Shown one piece after another: positions 1 to 11,416 of a DNA stretch of 64,000 bases (positions are counted from its first letter, which is position 1; each line of letters starts with the position of its first letter). This DNA is from Talinum fruticosum (Eukaryota; Streptophyta; Magnoliopsida; Caryophyllales; Talinaceae). Position numbers and translations under genes: made by a program. The notes beneath the pieces were generated by a model that was given only the letters and a program-made list of their open reading frames with translations, was not told the DNA's origin and did not search any database. Location of the stretch: positions 496,001 to 560,000 of the forward strand of contig JAITYX010000054.1 in NCBI GenBank assembly GCA_021018815.1. The letters are read 5' to 3'.

Positions 1-1421
1 ATGACCTCTTTAATTTCTATTTGTCCGAAATTGATAAAGATATACATTCCCATGTTCAAAACTCGAGAAATGTTTCTATTATTATTGTCTTCTTTGTGGA
101 CTCGATGGGGTTCGAAGAAAATGATTTTACTTGGTGTAATTGGAAAATTATTGTCAATAACGATTGTGATTCTAGTACTGTTTTTACTTGAGTGATGTAC
201 AAATTTGCTCTTCCGTAGTTGTAGACCTTTAGCCAAAATTAGCTCTTCCGTAGTTCCATACCTTCACTGACTGAAAAAGTTGCTGACTCGAGAAGCTTTG
301 TGAGTTCTCGTCAATTTGAAGAAGTAAACAGATGGCAAGAGACCAACAAGGGTGAGTTTTTGCATATTTTCTATTCACCTTGGTAACATTTAGCTAGTTA
401 ATTAGTGTTAAAATTTGGCATATGCATGTTATCTTTGATAGGTTGTGAAGAAGTATCTTCCGAAAAATTAAAGAAAGGCTTGATGCATGCTGCCTCGATG
501 CCCAAATGTTTGGCATATGCATGTCGAAATGAAATACGGTTAAAGGAGTTAATTAGTGTTAAAATTTGTTATTCCTAGGCTACAATTCATGGCATTGGTA
601 TTAGTATTACTAGTTGTTGATGTGTCGGTAGCATCCGAGATGGGTTCATTTCGAATTATAATCTAACTTGTCTGTTGGATCGGTGTGTGGCCCCAAAATA
701 TCAACCTACCCCTCCTTTGATAAAATAAAAAGAAAAGAAGCTGAAGAAAATATTTGAAGTGGTCCAAAGAAAGCGGATGCTTGTTTAAAAGACAATAGTA
801 CGAAAGAAATGCATTCATGCACTTGGTTTATTTTGATTTAGAAACCATGAAGAAAGGGAGATGCATGTTTAGACTTTTCCTTTGGTTTCAATTGCTTTGG
901 CCATCATAAATTCAGGAAAGCTAAAGATAGCATCCTAACTAAAATTGTCCCAACTCTCAAACATGGTTACCATCCACTTGCTAGGCCTAGTCCCATAAAT
1001 GTAACTGCAACTAGGATGAGACAGCATGTTAGTGCATTCAAAACTAGGACTCTACACCAGTCACTGCATTATGAAAATTTTTTCGTTTTAAGGCCAATCC
1101 GGAGTCTTCATTTTAGCCTAGTACACCTATGTTGGACATACGAGACTTCTGCAATTCAAATTAGGGCAACCTCATAACCTGAAATTCTGCATGTCGGACA
1201 TTGTACCTAGCCCCAATAAATTTAAGCAAGGGTATTTTGCACAAACCTAATTAACCTTGAAGATGTATTTTCCATTGTTTGCTCGTTAATGAAATCTTCT
1301 ATTTAACTTTAATTATATTCTTTATTAGCTTGTTAAGTAGATAATACTCTTCCTCTTTGTTTACCTTTGTTCTCTTTTGTGCAATATGACTAATTCATTT
1401 GACATTAATTATATTCTTTAG
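1..1421. other. Non-coding 5' part of Harbinger element A
   Basis: No convincing coding region was seen here; the short open frame at the very start has no recognisable similarity. By position this is the leader of the Harbinger element. An AG directly before the transposase ATG (TTCTTTAGATGG) looks like a splice acceptor, which would fit a 5'UTR intron, and the related copy has the same arrangement at 48,060. Confidence 0.4.
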
Positions 1422-2687
1422 ATGGTAGATGAATTAAAAGAAGAAGAAGTTGTGGTCACCTGGTGCTACTATTACTTTTGTAGGAGGCACATTAGCATTT
1501 CTTAAAAAGTATAAGAAAACAAATAGTAACGAATTTCTTCCAATCCCACATCAACCACATGTCAATAGAGATCTTGAGAGAGAAAATTATATAAATAGTG
1601 TATTGTTATGTGGGGATAGACATTGTATTGATCAAATTCGAATGAGCCCTATGGCCTTTTTACATTGTGTGAAACTCTTGAAAGGAGAGGACTTCTTGCT
1701 AACACTGTACATATGAGTGTTAGAGAACAAGTTGTGATGTTTCTACACCTATTAGGCCATAATGTAAGATTTAGGGCAATAGGAGGAAGATTCTTCCGTT
1801 CTACTTGGACCGTTCATATCTATTTTCACAAGGTCCTTAAAGCTATGGTTAAGTTGTATCCAGAGTTTGTTAACCCTCCTAGCTCCTCTACCCCTCTAAA
1901 AATTGTAAACAACTCTAGGTTTTATCCATGGTTTGAGGATTGTGTAGGAGCTTTAGACGGCACTCATGTGCGTGCATCTATACTCGTCGAAGATCAAGAT
2001 AGGTATAGGAATAGAAAAGGTGGGTTGTCCCAAAATGTGCAGGCTTCCATATCTTTCGATGACCTCAAGTTCACATATGTACTAGCCGGGTGGGAAGGAT
2101 CAGCTTATGATTCTAGGGTGTTAAATGATGCAGTTTCAAGAGGCTTCCATGCCCCGGAAGGTATCATTTGATAACTTGTCTTTTCCCCTTAAAGTAATAC
2201 CACCTAGATATTAATGAAATTTTTGATCTCTTGTAGGGAAATATTTTCTGCTAGATTCTAGTTATGCTCTTCGAAAAGGTTTTGTACCACCATATAGGAA
2301 AGTTCGATATCACCTGAAAGAGTTTGATGAGAACTCACCTCCAACAAATGCAAAGGAGTTGTTTAACCTACGCCATTCTTCCTTGAGGATTAGTATAGAA
2401 AGGGCATTTGGTGTCTTGAAAAAGCACTTTTGTGTGCTAGACGCAGAGCCATTTTGTGATTTTAAAACTCAAGTGGATATCGTTCTTGTATGTTGTGTGT
2501 TAAACAACTTTCTTAGGGGGTTGATCCAAATGACTATATTATAAGAGAAGTTGATCAAGAATTTTCAAATTATACACAAAGATCTCGATTCTCACAAAGG
2601 GAAGAGAGGGAAGAAAACCAAGTTTGGAAAATAAAAAGGGATAATGTGGCAAAATTATCAAGAATGAAGATAAAATGTTTCTCATAA
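1422..2687 (+). pseudogene. Harbinger/PIF DDE transposase (HARBI1/ALP1-like), broken
   Basis: This is the remnant of the element's transposase, the nuclease that cuts the element ends with a DDE triad. The expected DDE_Tnp_4 blocks appear in order. GALDGTHV near 1,950 holds the first Asp. AYDSRVLND near 2,105 holds the second. ERAFGVLK near 2,398 holds the Glu. A 76-bp intron at 2,161-2,236 (GTATCA...TTGTAG) joins the frame cleanly between the second Asp and the Glu. I chose the ATG at 1,422 because the related copy starts the same way (acidic residues, then GATM) at 48,067. The frame breaks near 1,455, near 1,663 (one T lost in the FLHLCETL block) and near 2,518. The protein is therefore not made intact, although the catalytic residues survive. 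Confidence 0.85.
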
Positions 2688-3532
2688 TAATGTGTACTTG
2701 TAAGTTTGATTTTCTTTTTCAAGTGTTATTTTCAATCTTTGCCTTGTATTGAATTTTGATAAACTGATTTATGCAGCATGGACAAAGGAAAGAATAAAGA
2801 AGTTGATGAGAAAAGAACTCAATTCCGATGGCCAAAGGCAATGTCAAAGGAGTTACTGAAATTTTTGGCTAATGAAGTGAAGAAGGGCAATCGGCCAAAT
2901 AATACTTTCAAGTCTATCTCCTTTGCTGTAGCGGCGAGTTCATATCAAAGAAGTACAATGTCAAATGCTTGTCTAAGCACGTTGAAAATCATCTCGAAGA
3001 CAGTCAAAGCTACATGGGAAGTGATATCAAAGCTTCGAAATAAAGATTCTGGCTTTAGGTGGGATGAAAACCTTAAGATGATCCAAGCATCACCTACTGT
3101 GTATGATGCATACATTGAGGTATGGTAAAATCCTCTTACCCTTTGTTTGAGTGTTATCTATGAAATTCTCCTCTTTATTGGTCTATTCTTGGTTCGTGCT
3201 GAGTTCGGAGGGTAATTGGACAATGCTAGTATTTATATTTGTTTCTTATGGATGCCGCTTAGCCGGGCATTTTGCTCGGCTACTAGTCACTCAAATGTTT
3301 TACTTTTTAGCTGCCTCATAAGTAGAAAATTATAGCAGTAATGCATATGGTAAAATGTATGAAGCCATACTCGTGGGTTATATTCCGCAGTTTGGCATGG
3401 ATGAGCAATTCTGTCAGTATAGAATATGTTGGGGTGACAAAGAAATGCCGAAGTTGGTCACTTTGTCTATGTGTATGTTCTATTTCCGGGTGATTTGTTG
3501 TACTACAATTTTCCAAAATACTAGCCACCGAA

Positions 3533-3768
3533 CGTGCATTTTATCCATATAAGTTGTGATGTTTTTTTTCATCCATATATCCATATAAGTTCGCTGAACG
3601 TGCATTTTGGTTGGTTACTTGAGTAATTGTCCCGCATATATCCATATGTCCATATAAGTTTCCAAATGTGCATTTTGGTTGGTTACTTGAGTAATTGCCC
3701 CGCATATATCCACATATCCATATAAGTTGCCGAACGTGCATTTTGGTTGGTTACTTGAGTAATTGCTA
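3533..3768 (+). repeat. 68-bp tandem repeat inside the ORF1 intron
   Basis: TGCATTTTGGTTGGTTACTT occurs at 3,601, 3,669 and 3,737, an exact 68-bp spacing, with related but shorter pieces before it. The units share the core GAGTAATTG and runs of CCATATAAGTT. The array lies wholly inside the intron of ORF1 and makes up much of its 694 bp. Confidence 0.8.
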
Positions 3769-4063
3769 CAGAGAACAAGTTGTGAATTTTTTTATGTTAT
3801 TTTTTCCGATTAGGCAAATCCTCGCTCATGATAAGTATTTGAATAAAAAGATTGAGATGTACGATGAAATGGCAATCGTCATTGGGAAGGATGTAGCAAG
3901 AGGAAGTTCTGCGAAATCATTTGATGATGTTGAAGTGGAGTCTTGCGATAATGCGATCAATCTAGAAGAGAAGAGTAATGATGAAAGTGAAGCCGTGAAA
4001 GCAAATGACAATCCATCAATTTCTTCTACTAGTGTACCATCGGGGTCAACAAAAAGTCAAAAG

Positions 4064-7011
4064 TGTAACACCCCTAGACCCACCCTAGGATTATTACATG
4101 CCAGGGTTCTTTGAGAGGAACCCCTAAGGCTGCTTAAGATCTCAACTCGGGGTTAATAACCCTTTCTTAGATTGGCGGAAGCGTAATTCTAGGTTTTCAA
4201 AAGTTTTTCGGAAATTTCAGCAGAGTTTCCTCCGTAAGCTGGCTAAACCCATAGGCTTAAAGCTTTAACCCCGCACGAAATACAATCTTAAACTCAACGA
4301 GCCACACGCTCGGAGTAGCACAACACGGACTCAACGAGCCACACGCTCGTAGTATTCACATAGGGATTTTACATTCATAGGTAAAACTTAAGTTCGGATA
4401 CAACAGTCTTTACAACATCTTTACAAACAAAAGACGTAAAACATGCAAGTAAGTCCAGGCATCTCCTATTCGTCTGCTATTTCCAAAAGCCAAAGGCAAC
4501 TCCCGCCGGTCTTAGCTTCGTACTTGAAATGTTGGTGATGTCATGAGCTCACTAGCCCAGTGAATAATCCAAACCCAACCCCGATTTCACTTTGCACATT
4601 AATTCATTAACAAACACACGTAAGTTCACAATTTATTCATAACATGCGATTCGGATCATACATGCGTAAGACATGCAAGATTCTAAACTTACCAACTTGC
4701 CGAGAATCATAATGACATCACTTATTCATGAATTCAATTAAACATGCTTCATTCATATTTCTACAAAAGTAAGTCATAAAATCATTCATCATGCGAATCA
4801 TTCATCACGTAAATCATATCTTAGCTCCTATCGCAATCATTTCTTACGAAAACAGGATTCGTACTTCTTCTCGAGTTCAATCATGCATTTCATAAATCAT
4901 TGGTTCTTTCTTGTTCGATATGCACGATCATTCGTTTCTTCATAACATAATTCTTTTAAGTCTTCTTAGTTCGAATGGAAAGAAGATTTATGCACCGCTC
5001 TAAAGACCCAGTTCTTGGAGCCAAAACAATTCGTGGGCTCGGTTCACGAAGGCATACAATTCGTGGCCTCGAGGCGGCCTCCCATCCCCGAAGGACGCGT
5101 ATCGTCAATAATTCTTGGAAGCAATTCAATTCGTGGCTTCGGGTTGACGAGACACTTCTATGGCCATAGCTTCGAGAGGGTTCTTTAATTCGTGGGGTCT
5201 TAGATCAATAACACAATCCTTTCTCCCTTCTTTAGTTCTTTATGATTCTTATCTTCTTATTACTTATACATAAGAAATACTTAATTCATATAATTCATGC
5301 TCAGCACGTTCATGCGTAACTTCTTCAAAACAAGCAATTCACATAAGCAAGTTTCAACTCAAACACAATCAATTCATTTCACACACGCATGCTTATGCCA
5401 TTCATAGTCAACGTAATTCAAGATAAACACACAATCACATAAGCATACCACTTATGATTCCTAATCGACGAACTTATCGTTTTCATGATCGCGTATTATC
5501 GCGTATAAGTAGTTTATGGTTCTACAACTTTCCTTAATCGATTTATATCTTTTAATCTAGCCACATAGCTTCTTAAATCTCAGTTCTTAACTCAGTTACT
5601 CATTTAGTTGCGATCTTGCTCAAAACAGGACATTTTCACATAAAATTGCATATCTCCCAATCTACTCACCCAATGCATACCAAATTTTACAGGAAATTCT
5701 CATAAATTATCAGAAAGCTGCAGTAAAAGTTTTAGGAGTTTCGGGCTACACATGAATTCACAGAAATTCGGACAGCATGCTTATTCACCGAAAAATCTGC
5801 ACATGAATCATGAAGTTAACTTCCGCTTTCTCTCCCTAATTCTGTTCAAGCTAATCCCGTTCAATTCTCACTAATCATGCTCAATCGTATTTAAACATCA
5901 CAGATTCAGAACTAGATAAACATCACACAACATGCTCTTTGATTCATGAGTTGCTAGTTTAGTGAATTTAGGCCTCTAGCTTCTTCAATTAACTTAGGGT
6001 TTCCAATTTCATGAATCAAATTCATGTTCAATCCACCTAATTCGTTTTATTCTAGAGGATGAATTCAGATTACTCACCTTAAATTCTTAGAGGTTCTAAG
6101 AATTCAGTTTTGGAAGGTTTCGAATCGGGTTTAGCTTCTGTTTCCCCTTTCCCTTTCTTCCTCTCAGTTCCCCTCTCCTCCTTCTTTCCCGACCCCTGCT
6201 CCTTCGTTCTGCTCTAGTTCCTCTCGGTTCTCGCTCTCGATCTCGGTTTTGTCCGGGTTCTACCCGGTTCCGCTGCCCATCCTCTTCTCGCTTGCCGGCT
6301 GCCGATTTCCGGCGTCCCTTTCGCTTTCCCCGCTTCCGCGTCCTTTCGTTCCCCTTTCTTCTTCTCGCTCTGCTCGGCCTCTCAAGCTCGAGCTCTCCCT
6401 TGCCCACCAGTGGCGGCAACCTCGCCGTTCGGGCACTCACCGGCCACCGGCCCTCGCGCTCTCTCCCGCTCTCGCTTTGTTCCGCTTCTACTTCGTCTCT
6501 GCTCTGCTTCTTCTTTCTTTCGTTTCCCTTTTCTTTTCTCCTTCGTCCGGCATCTGTCCTCGGGCTCGCCGTGCCCGCCGGCCGCGGTTCCGGCGTTGGC
6601 CTCACTCCCGCTCGCTCTCCTTCTCTCTCTGTGCGTTCTCCCTCTCTCGCCCTCCTCTCGTCTCTCGCTTCTCCTTTTCCTCGTTCTTTTCTTTGTTCAC
6701 AGTCCTAATCCCAGCCTCACTCTCTCTCCTCCTTAGCTAATTACACATAATGGGCTCGTTGTTTCATCCCAATTGGACCCTTAATTCCCAACTTCGGTTT
6801 CACGCAGCACTCCTACCCTCAACTCGCCAGCCATCCCCATTCTCATTCCTCATTTTCTTTTTCTTTTTATTCTAATTGGGCCCAACTTCAATTTCAATAG
6901 GCCCAATAAGCTAGCCCATGCTCGGTTTCGGTTCTCGGGTTTCTAATTCCGACTCGGAAAAATTCTAATAATTCACTACCGTGCAAGCACCTGAAATTTT
7001 GGGGTCTCACG
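4064..7011 (+). mobile_element. Solo LTR, copy 1 (Ty3/gypsy-type, about 2.95 kb)
   Basis: A single long terminal repeat with no internal region. It starts TGTAACACCCCTAGACCC and ends GGGGTCTCACG; the second copy in this window ends GGGGTCTTACA, so the last base has mutated. The flanks AAAAG (4,059-4,063) and AGAAG (7,012-7,016) form a 5-bp target duplication with one mismatch. It is inserted in Harbinger ORF1, whose frame resumes on the other side. Inside are repeats of the motif AATTCGTGG (5,020-5,200) and a CT-rich, GC-rich block (6,130-6,710) that opens many spurious frames. Long LTRs with TGTAACACCC ends are common in the Del/Tekay branch of Ty3/gypsy elements; that assignment is inference. 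Confidence 0.88.
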
Positions 7012-7559
7012 AGAAGAGAGCTCGTGAGGTTGACCCGGATATACAAGTAATTTCTTCCAGCTTGGTCAAGTTGCAACGGCTCTTGAAAAATTCTCTATGT
7101 CCAAGCTCGATGTTGAGGTACTCTTTGAAGAAGTTATGAAGACTGATGATTTTGAAGATGAGTTTTTGGCTTCCGCATTCGATTATCCGATTGCAAATGA
7201 AATTCAAGGCAGAGGCTTTCTTGTGAAAAATGAGAAGCTTCGCAAAATTTGGCTTCAAAATTGCATGAAGAAGAACAACACAACTCGATAATAAATCTTT
7301 CGGACTTTTTAGTTTGTTATGTTTATGTCTTAAGGTTTCACTATTATTCGGTTTAGATATCACTTATGAGGAAGTTGTTAGATTATGTTAACTAATTAGT
7401 GTTAGCCTTTTGAATGCTTGTTAAGTTAAATTGAGGTTCAGTTAGAATGTTTATCTATATTCAACATGTATTATTCTTTTGGGTTTATACAACCAACGAC
7501 TTAATCGAAAAAATATACATGTTTAGGATTAGAGTTTATTTTCCTTGAAAATAAATTAT

Positions 7560-7685
7560 ATTCCTTCCTACCAAACGAAGGAAAATAATTTTCTTCTACC
7601 AAACAAATGAAAATTTGGGTGGAAAATGATTTTTCTTGGAAATCATTTTCCCATGAAAAATTTTTTCCCCCAACCAAACACGCCC
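7560..7685 (+). repeat. Right terminal and subterminal repeats of Harbinger A
   Basis: The terminal 17 bases read CCCAACCAAACACGCCC. Upstream, the motif GGAAAATGATTTTC and its complement recur several times, as does ACCAAAC. Such clustered subterminal motifs are typical of PIF/Harbinger ends, where transposase and ORF1 bind. The related copy at 45,870 carries the inverted counterpart (GGAAAATGATTTTCC near 45,903). Confidence 0.75.
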
Positions 7686-8969
7686 TACAGCTCTTTCATT
7701 TTTCAAGTCAGGGGAAAATTATGAGAGAGAATGAGAGACAGATAAAGGTACGCAAAAGCCAAGATCACCATAGACAATTAATACTGTAATGCTGGTCATT
7801 ATGATTCTTGCATTAAGGCAAATGGGGGTATGGTGGTCTTGGCTTGGTTGCAGTATGGGAAAAAATAAATAAATAATTGAATAGAAAACTATTGTTGGAT
7901 GTTAATACTATATTAAGTTAAAGAAAGAGTTAAAAATTAACATTTTTAATAAACAGTTAACCGATAATCAAACGAAAACTCAATTAACTAATTTTCTTGG
8001 CTTGGTTACAAGTATGGATTTTTGCCATTTCAACACATAATATTTTACTGATAATAATTATTGGGCAGCTCAAGATTCTGAAAAATGAAACAAAACAAAT
8101 GAACTTGAATTTTATATTATGAAAACAAGTTTGTGTATATGGTAAATTACGAAAACAAGTCCGTATATACGGTAAAATAGGAATTAAACTTACGAACTTT
8201 ATTGTGAAGTAATGTTGTATTGAAAACATTATTCACACTCACCATCCATGATATTTGTTGTGAGTTCAAGCAAATGCAGGACCCAATATGTATCAAGACA
8301 CAAATTTCACTGTCAACCAAATAAAATGAAGAAAGATTATGATTATTTACGACAAAAGAAAAAGCCAATCAATAATCTTACATGTTATTATCTTCAATAA
8401 TTTTCAATTTGTTACCATGTCTATTGAAGTCACCTCTTAAGATTCAAACTTGTTTGATAGTAGATCAACATAAATAAGATAATTCCATAATAACTTGAAT
8501 TTAGCTATCATTACGATTTTATCTAATAACCAAATTTCTCCTCATCATCATCTGTGTTTCATTATTGATCCCTTTCCATCCAAGCTAAATAAATTACTGA
8601 ATATCCATGTTTTTATTGAACATTACTTTAGTCTCTGTCTAAGGAAAACCTTGAATAGATTCTTGTTTATTAGGGCCATTTAGATCCCTGAATCCCCGAT
8701 GTTTCAAAAGGCAAGTGTGTTCATGATAATATGTGGGACATGTTTTTTGTGGGACATGTTCCATACAAAAGGCATTAGTGACTGTATTTGCCTCAACCGA
8801 TACTTTTTCATTTTGGCTTTTAGAGGGAGTAACCTCTGCATTGCATTAGGACCTAAGTCCATCCTTCTCCATACCATGGTTCTGTTCTTTCTAAACTCCT
8901 TCGTTTTATTTAGGGGTTGAAATTAGTACCCATTAACTTGGTACCCCCTTACCCATCCAAGTTGAGTGG
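7686..8969. other. AT-rich spacer, nothing recognised
   Basis: Only short open frames without recognisable similarity occur on either strand. The stretch is AT-rich, with a few local duplications such as the doubled GTGGGACATGTT near 8,740. It separates Harbinger A from the hAT-type element at 8,978. Confidence 0.5.
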
Positions 8970-8977
8970 ATAATATC

Positions 8978-9904
8978 TAGGGGTGTGCAAAACCGGTTAA
9001 CCGCGTTTTTGATTAACCGAAAATCGGTTAACCGGAATTTCGGATAGTGAAAAACCCAAACCGTAACCGATTCGATTTTTCCGATTAACCGAATTTTCGA
9101 ATCGAAAAATTCCCGATCCGTAACCGAACCGAAAAGTCCGGTTAACCGGAAAAATCGGATCGGTTTACTGTTAACCGTTATTTGAAAAAATAAATTTACA
9201 ATTCCGCAAAATTAAATCCATGGACAATGTCGCGTCGAATATTGGTGTCCGAGTATACATTTATTATCCGCTATTTTTGTCAAGACTTCATGGAGACACT
9301 CAAACACTGCTTGACAATTCATACTTAACCAACATTAATTTCTACACCAAACATGAATTCTACCAAAAAAAAAAAAAAAAAAAGAGAGGGGGAACCCGAG
9401 TCGAACCGAGCGTCGCCGGGCCGTGATCGTCGGTCCGTCGCCGGTAGGTCGCCGATTGCCGCGAACGAGGGCGAGGGGGCGGCAGAGGGAGAGAGAGAGA
9501 AAAGGGAAGCGACGACAACCGAGCAATAGAATCACAAGCAAGAGAGTGGGAGGAGCGTCGCCGGGCCAATGGTCGTCGGTAGGTTGCTCGGTAGGTCGCC
9601 GGTTGCGGCGAGAGGGAGAGAGTGAAGAGAGAGTGGCCACCGAGCAAGAGAAGAGAACCGCAGCAGCGAGAGGAGAGAGAGAGGAGCGGCGCATAAGAAC
9701 GAACGAGGGTTTCAATATTAAAGCATTTTATATTTTTAATAAAAATCGGTTCGGTTAACCGAAAATTTTCATATTGCGAACCGTAATCGAACCGTGAACC
9801 GAAAAAAATTCGGTTCGGTTAACCAAACCGATTTTTCTAAAAAATTAATCGGTTAACTACTTTTTATATCGATTTTTCAGTTTCGGTTTTTACGCACACT
9901 CCTA
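8978..9904. mobile_element. hAT-type non-autonomous element with GC-rich cargo
   Basis: A 927-bp element with short imperfect terminal inverted repeats: TAGGGGTGTGCAAAACCGG at the left, and on the right a complement that reads TAGGAGTGTGCGTAAAAACCG. The flanks ATAATATC (8,970-8,977) and ATAATACC (9,905-9,912) match at 7 of 8 bases, as expected for the 8-bp duplications of hAT elements. Both subterminal regions are packed with GGTTAACCG/CGGTTAACC motifs. The middle (9,383-9,700) is GC-rich, with two related stretches containing GTCGCCGGGCC and GGTAGGTCGCCGGTTG, and it opens frames on both strands that I regard as spurious. There is no transposase, so it would need one supplied in trans. Confidence 0.8.
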
Positions 9905-9912
9905 ATAATACC

Positions 9913-10882
9913 CATTAACAATGGATAATAGATGAATGATGAATAATTATTGATATTTTAGGTGGATATTCACTTAAATGAGGTATTCATATACCTATAA
10001 ATTATAATTAAAAGATAATAATACTCTTATAAATTAAATATTTTCTATAAATTATAATTAAAAGATAATACTACAATTACGAACTAAATGTATTTATAAA
10101 AGGCCCTAAATTTAGGTTAAATGTATCCATAATAGGTTTCTCTCTCCTCTCGCCATCCACTCTGCACCATCTCACTCTCTCCGTACTCCTCCGGTGTAGT
10201 CGCCGATCCTCCTCTGCCTCTCTATCGCACTTGTTCCACCATCTCACTCTCTCTCTATACTCTTCTGCTAGTGCCACCCCTCCGCTGCCGTTCGCTTCCG
10301 CCAACCCTTCATTGCAGCTATGGATTTTGAGATGTGGCTGTCAATTAATTTGCTGGTAATACCATGACTGTTTATTCTCTCTCCTTGTATGGCTGAATGT
10401 ATGTAATAAGTTGAATATATATACCATGAGTGTCTCTCTCTCCCCCGCCCCCCTCCCGTTTCTGTAGCTCCAAAGTTGGTCAATTTGTTTAGTCCACAAT
10501 CACAAATAAAAATTGTGAGTTTTGTCAAAGATTGGAAAAACAGTAATTAATTTGCTCTTTTGATTGTTTACTCATGAGATAAGTTTATCTATTTTCTCCA
10601 GCTCTTCTTTTTTTTTTTTTTTTGGACGATAGAATCTAGCTATTTACGTACAAGAAATTGTTGTTTACAGATAATACCCATAAATATCCATGGATATTAG
10701 TCACGTGGGTAACACCCATGTGAGTGATGTCCATATGGATAAAATCCACCATGGATATCAAAGATGTAGGTTGGGTTTGGATTTAATGGTCTTCTTTTGG
10801 GTAAAGTATGAATATGGATTATTTTGCTTCTCAACCTCTCCCTTTTCATTCATGAAGGTAACCACCTCTGAAACTCGGATCC
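9913..10882. other. Spacer with CT-rich and low-complexity tracts
   Basis: No gene is supported. A CT-rich block (10,137-10,320) contains the repeated phrase CACCATCTCACTCTCTC. A 17-base T run lies near 10,607. Several ATGGATAT/ATATCCAT-like motifs occur at 10,680-10,760. Phrases such as ATACCCATTAACA on both sides of the hAT element suggest that it landed in an older repeat, but I could not define ends for that repeat. Confidence 0.45.
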
Positions 10883-11060
10883 TAAGGTTATCTCTAATAA
10901 TTGTATCTCATTTGGAGTTGCTCTTAGCTGGAGGAAAGAGAAATAAAATAAAAAAGGGGTGGTGAGCTCGAGGTGGAGCAACTCCAATGGAGTTTCTCCA
11001 TGAAGTTGAGCACCCGATGGAAGGGCAAAAGGAGAGAGAGGGAAAAGGGGGTTCCGCGCG

Positions 11061-11113
11061 CGTGAGGCACAGCCCAGCTGGGCTGTGTCCGCGCATGTGC
11101 CTCACGGGCGCGG
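11061..11113. repeat. GC-rich nested palindrome near left end of Harbinger B
   Basis: CACAGCCCAGCTGGGCTGTG at 11,068-11,087 is a perfect 20-bp palindrome. It sits inside a wider imperfect hairpin between CGTGAGGCAC (11,061-11,070) and GTGCCTCACG (11,097-11,106). The block is strongly GC-rich in an otherwise AT-rich element. Confidence 0.9.
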
Positions 11114-11416
11114 GAGGCGGTGGGCGGCCGAGCAGCGGGCCCCATACGCTGCAAATGGTCGCTTTTGTTTTTTTATTTTTGTTTTTTTTTTGATTTTCAG
11201 AGGCTTTTTTTTTTGTTTTTGTTTGTGTGTAACTGCTATTAACGGTTACATTTTGATGAAATTTAACCCATTTGTAATGGTTATATTTTTTAATAATTAT
11301 GCAACAACGGTCGTATTTTTTCACCCAAAAACACTCGTAAATAAGGTGTATGGTGAAATGTTAGGTTTGCAATTTTTCAACTCACAAATCTCTTCATACT
11401 CTCAAAATCTCAAATT

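Larger units (their letters stand above)
2778..7291 (+). pseudogene. Harbinger ORF1, Myb/SANT-like DNA-binding protein, split by an LTR
   Basis: This is the second gene of PIF/Harbinger elements. In the family it is a Myb/SANT-like DNA-binding protein that works with the transposase. Exon 1 (2,778-3,119) opens with a lysine-rich stretch and then a tri-helical Myb/SANT-like region (FRWPKAMSKELLKFL; later KLRNKDSGFRWDE). An intron follows (3,120-3,813, GTATGG...GATTAG). Exon 2 starts at 3,814 and carries KYLNKKIEMYDEMAIVIGKD, then an acidic Ser-rich linker. A 2,948-bp solo LTR interrupts the linker at 4,064. The frame resumes after 7,016 and runs through FEEVMKTDDFEDEFLASAFD to a stop at 7,289-7,291. 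Single-base losses occur just after the acceptor at 3,814 and near 7,060. The order transposase then ORF1, 90 bp apart and on the same strand, supports the call. Confidence 0.8.
1..7685 (+). mobile_element. Harbinger/PIF element A (left end outside window)
   Basis: This is a class II DNA transposon of the PIF/Harbinger superfamily, recognised by its two genes in the usual set. The first is a DDE transposase (1,422-2,687) and the second a Myb/SANT-like ORF1 (2,778-7,291), both on the plus strand. The right end reads CCCAACCAAACACGCCC at 7,669-7,685. Its reverse complement matches the left terminus of a related copy at 45,870, which starts GGGTGTGTTTGGTTGGG. The left terminus is not in the window: the related copy has about 2.2 kb between its terminus and its transposase ATG, while only 1.4 kb is visible here. 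A solo LTR at 4,064-7,011 interrupts ORF1. Frameshifts in both genes show that it is dead. The target duplication cannot be checked without the left end. Confidence 0.85.

Noticed and set aside
3541..3741. 66-residue minus-strand frame with internal repeats
   Set aside because: It is the translation of the 68-bp tandem repeat.
6096..6740. Several overlapping 100-170 residue open frames on both strands
   Set aside because: They lie in a CT/GC-rich block of solo LTR copy 1, are Ser/Leu/Arg-rich on one strand and Arg/Glu/Lys-rich on the other, and similar but non-conserved frames recur at 30,737-31,321 in copy 2. This is composition, not coding.
9335..9758. Arg-rich and Leu/Ser-rich frames in the hAT element
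   Set aside because: They come from GC-rich repeats and purine tracts with overlapping frames on both strands, and show no domain.
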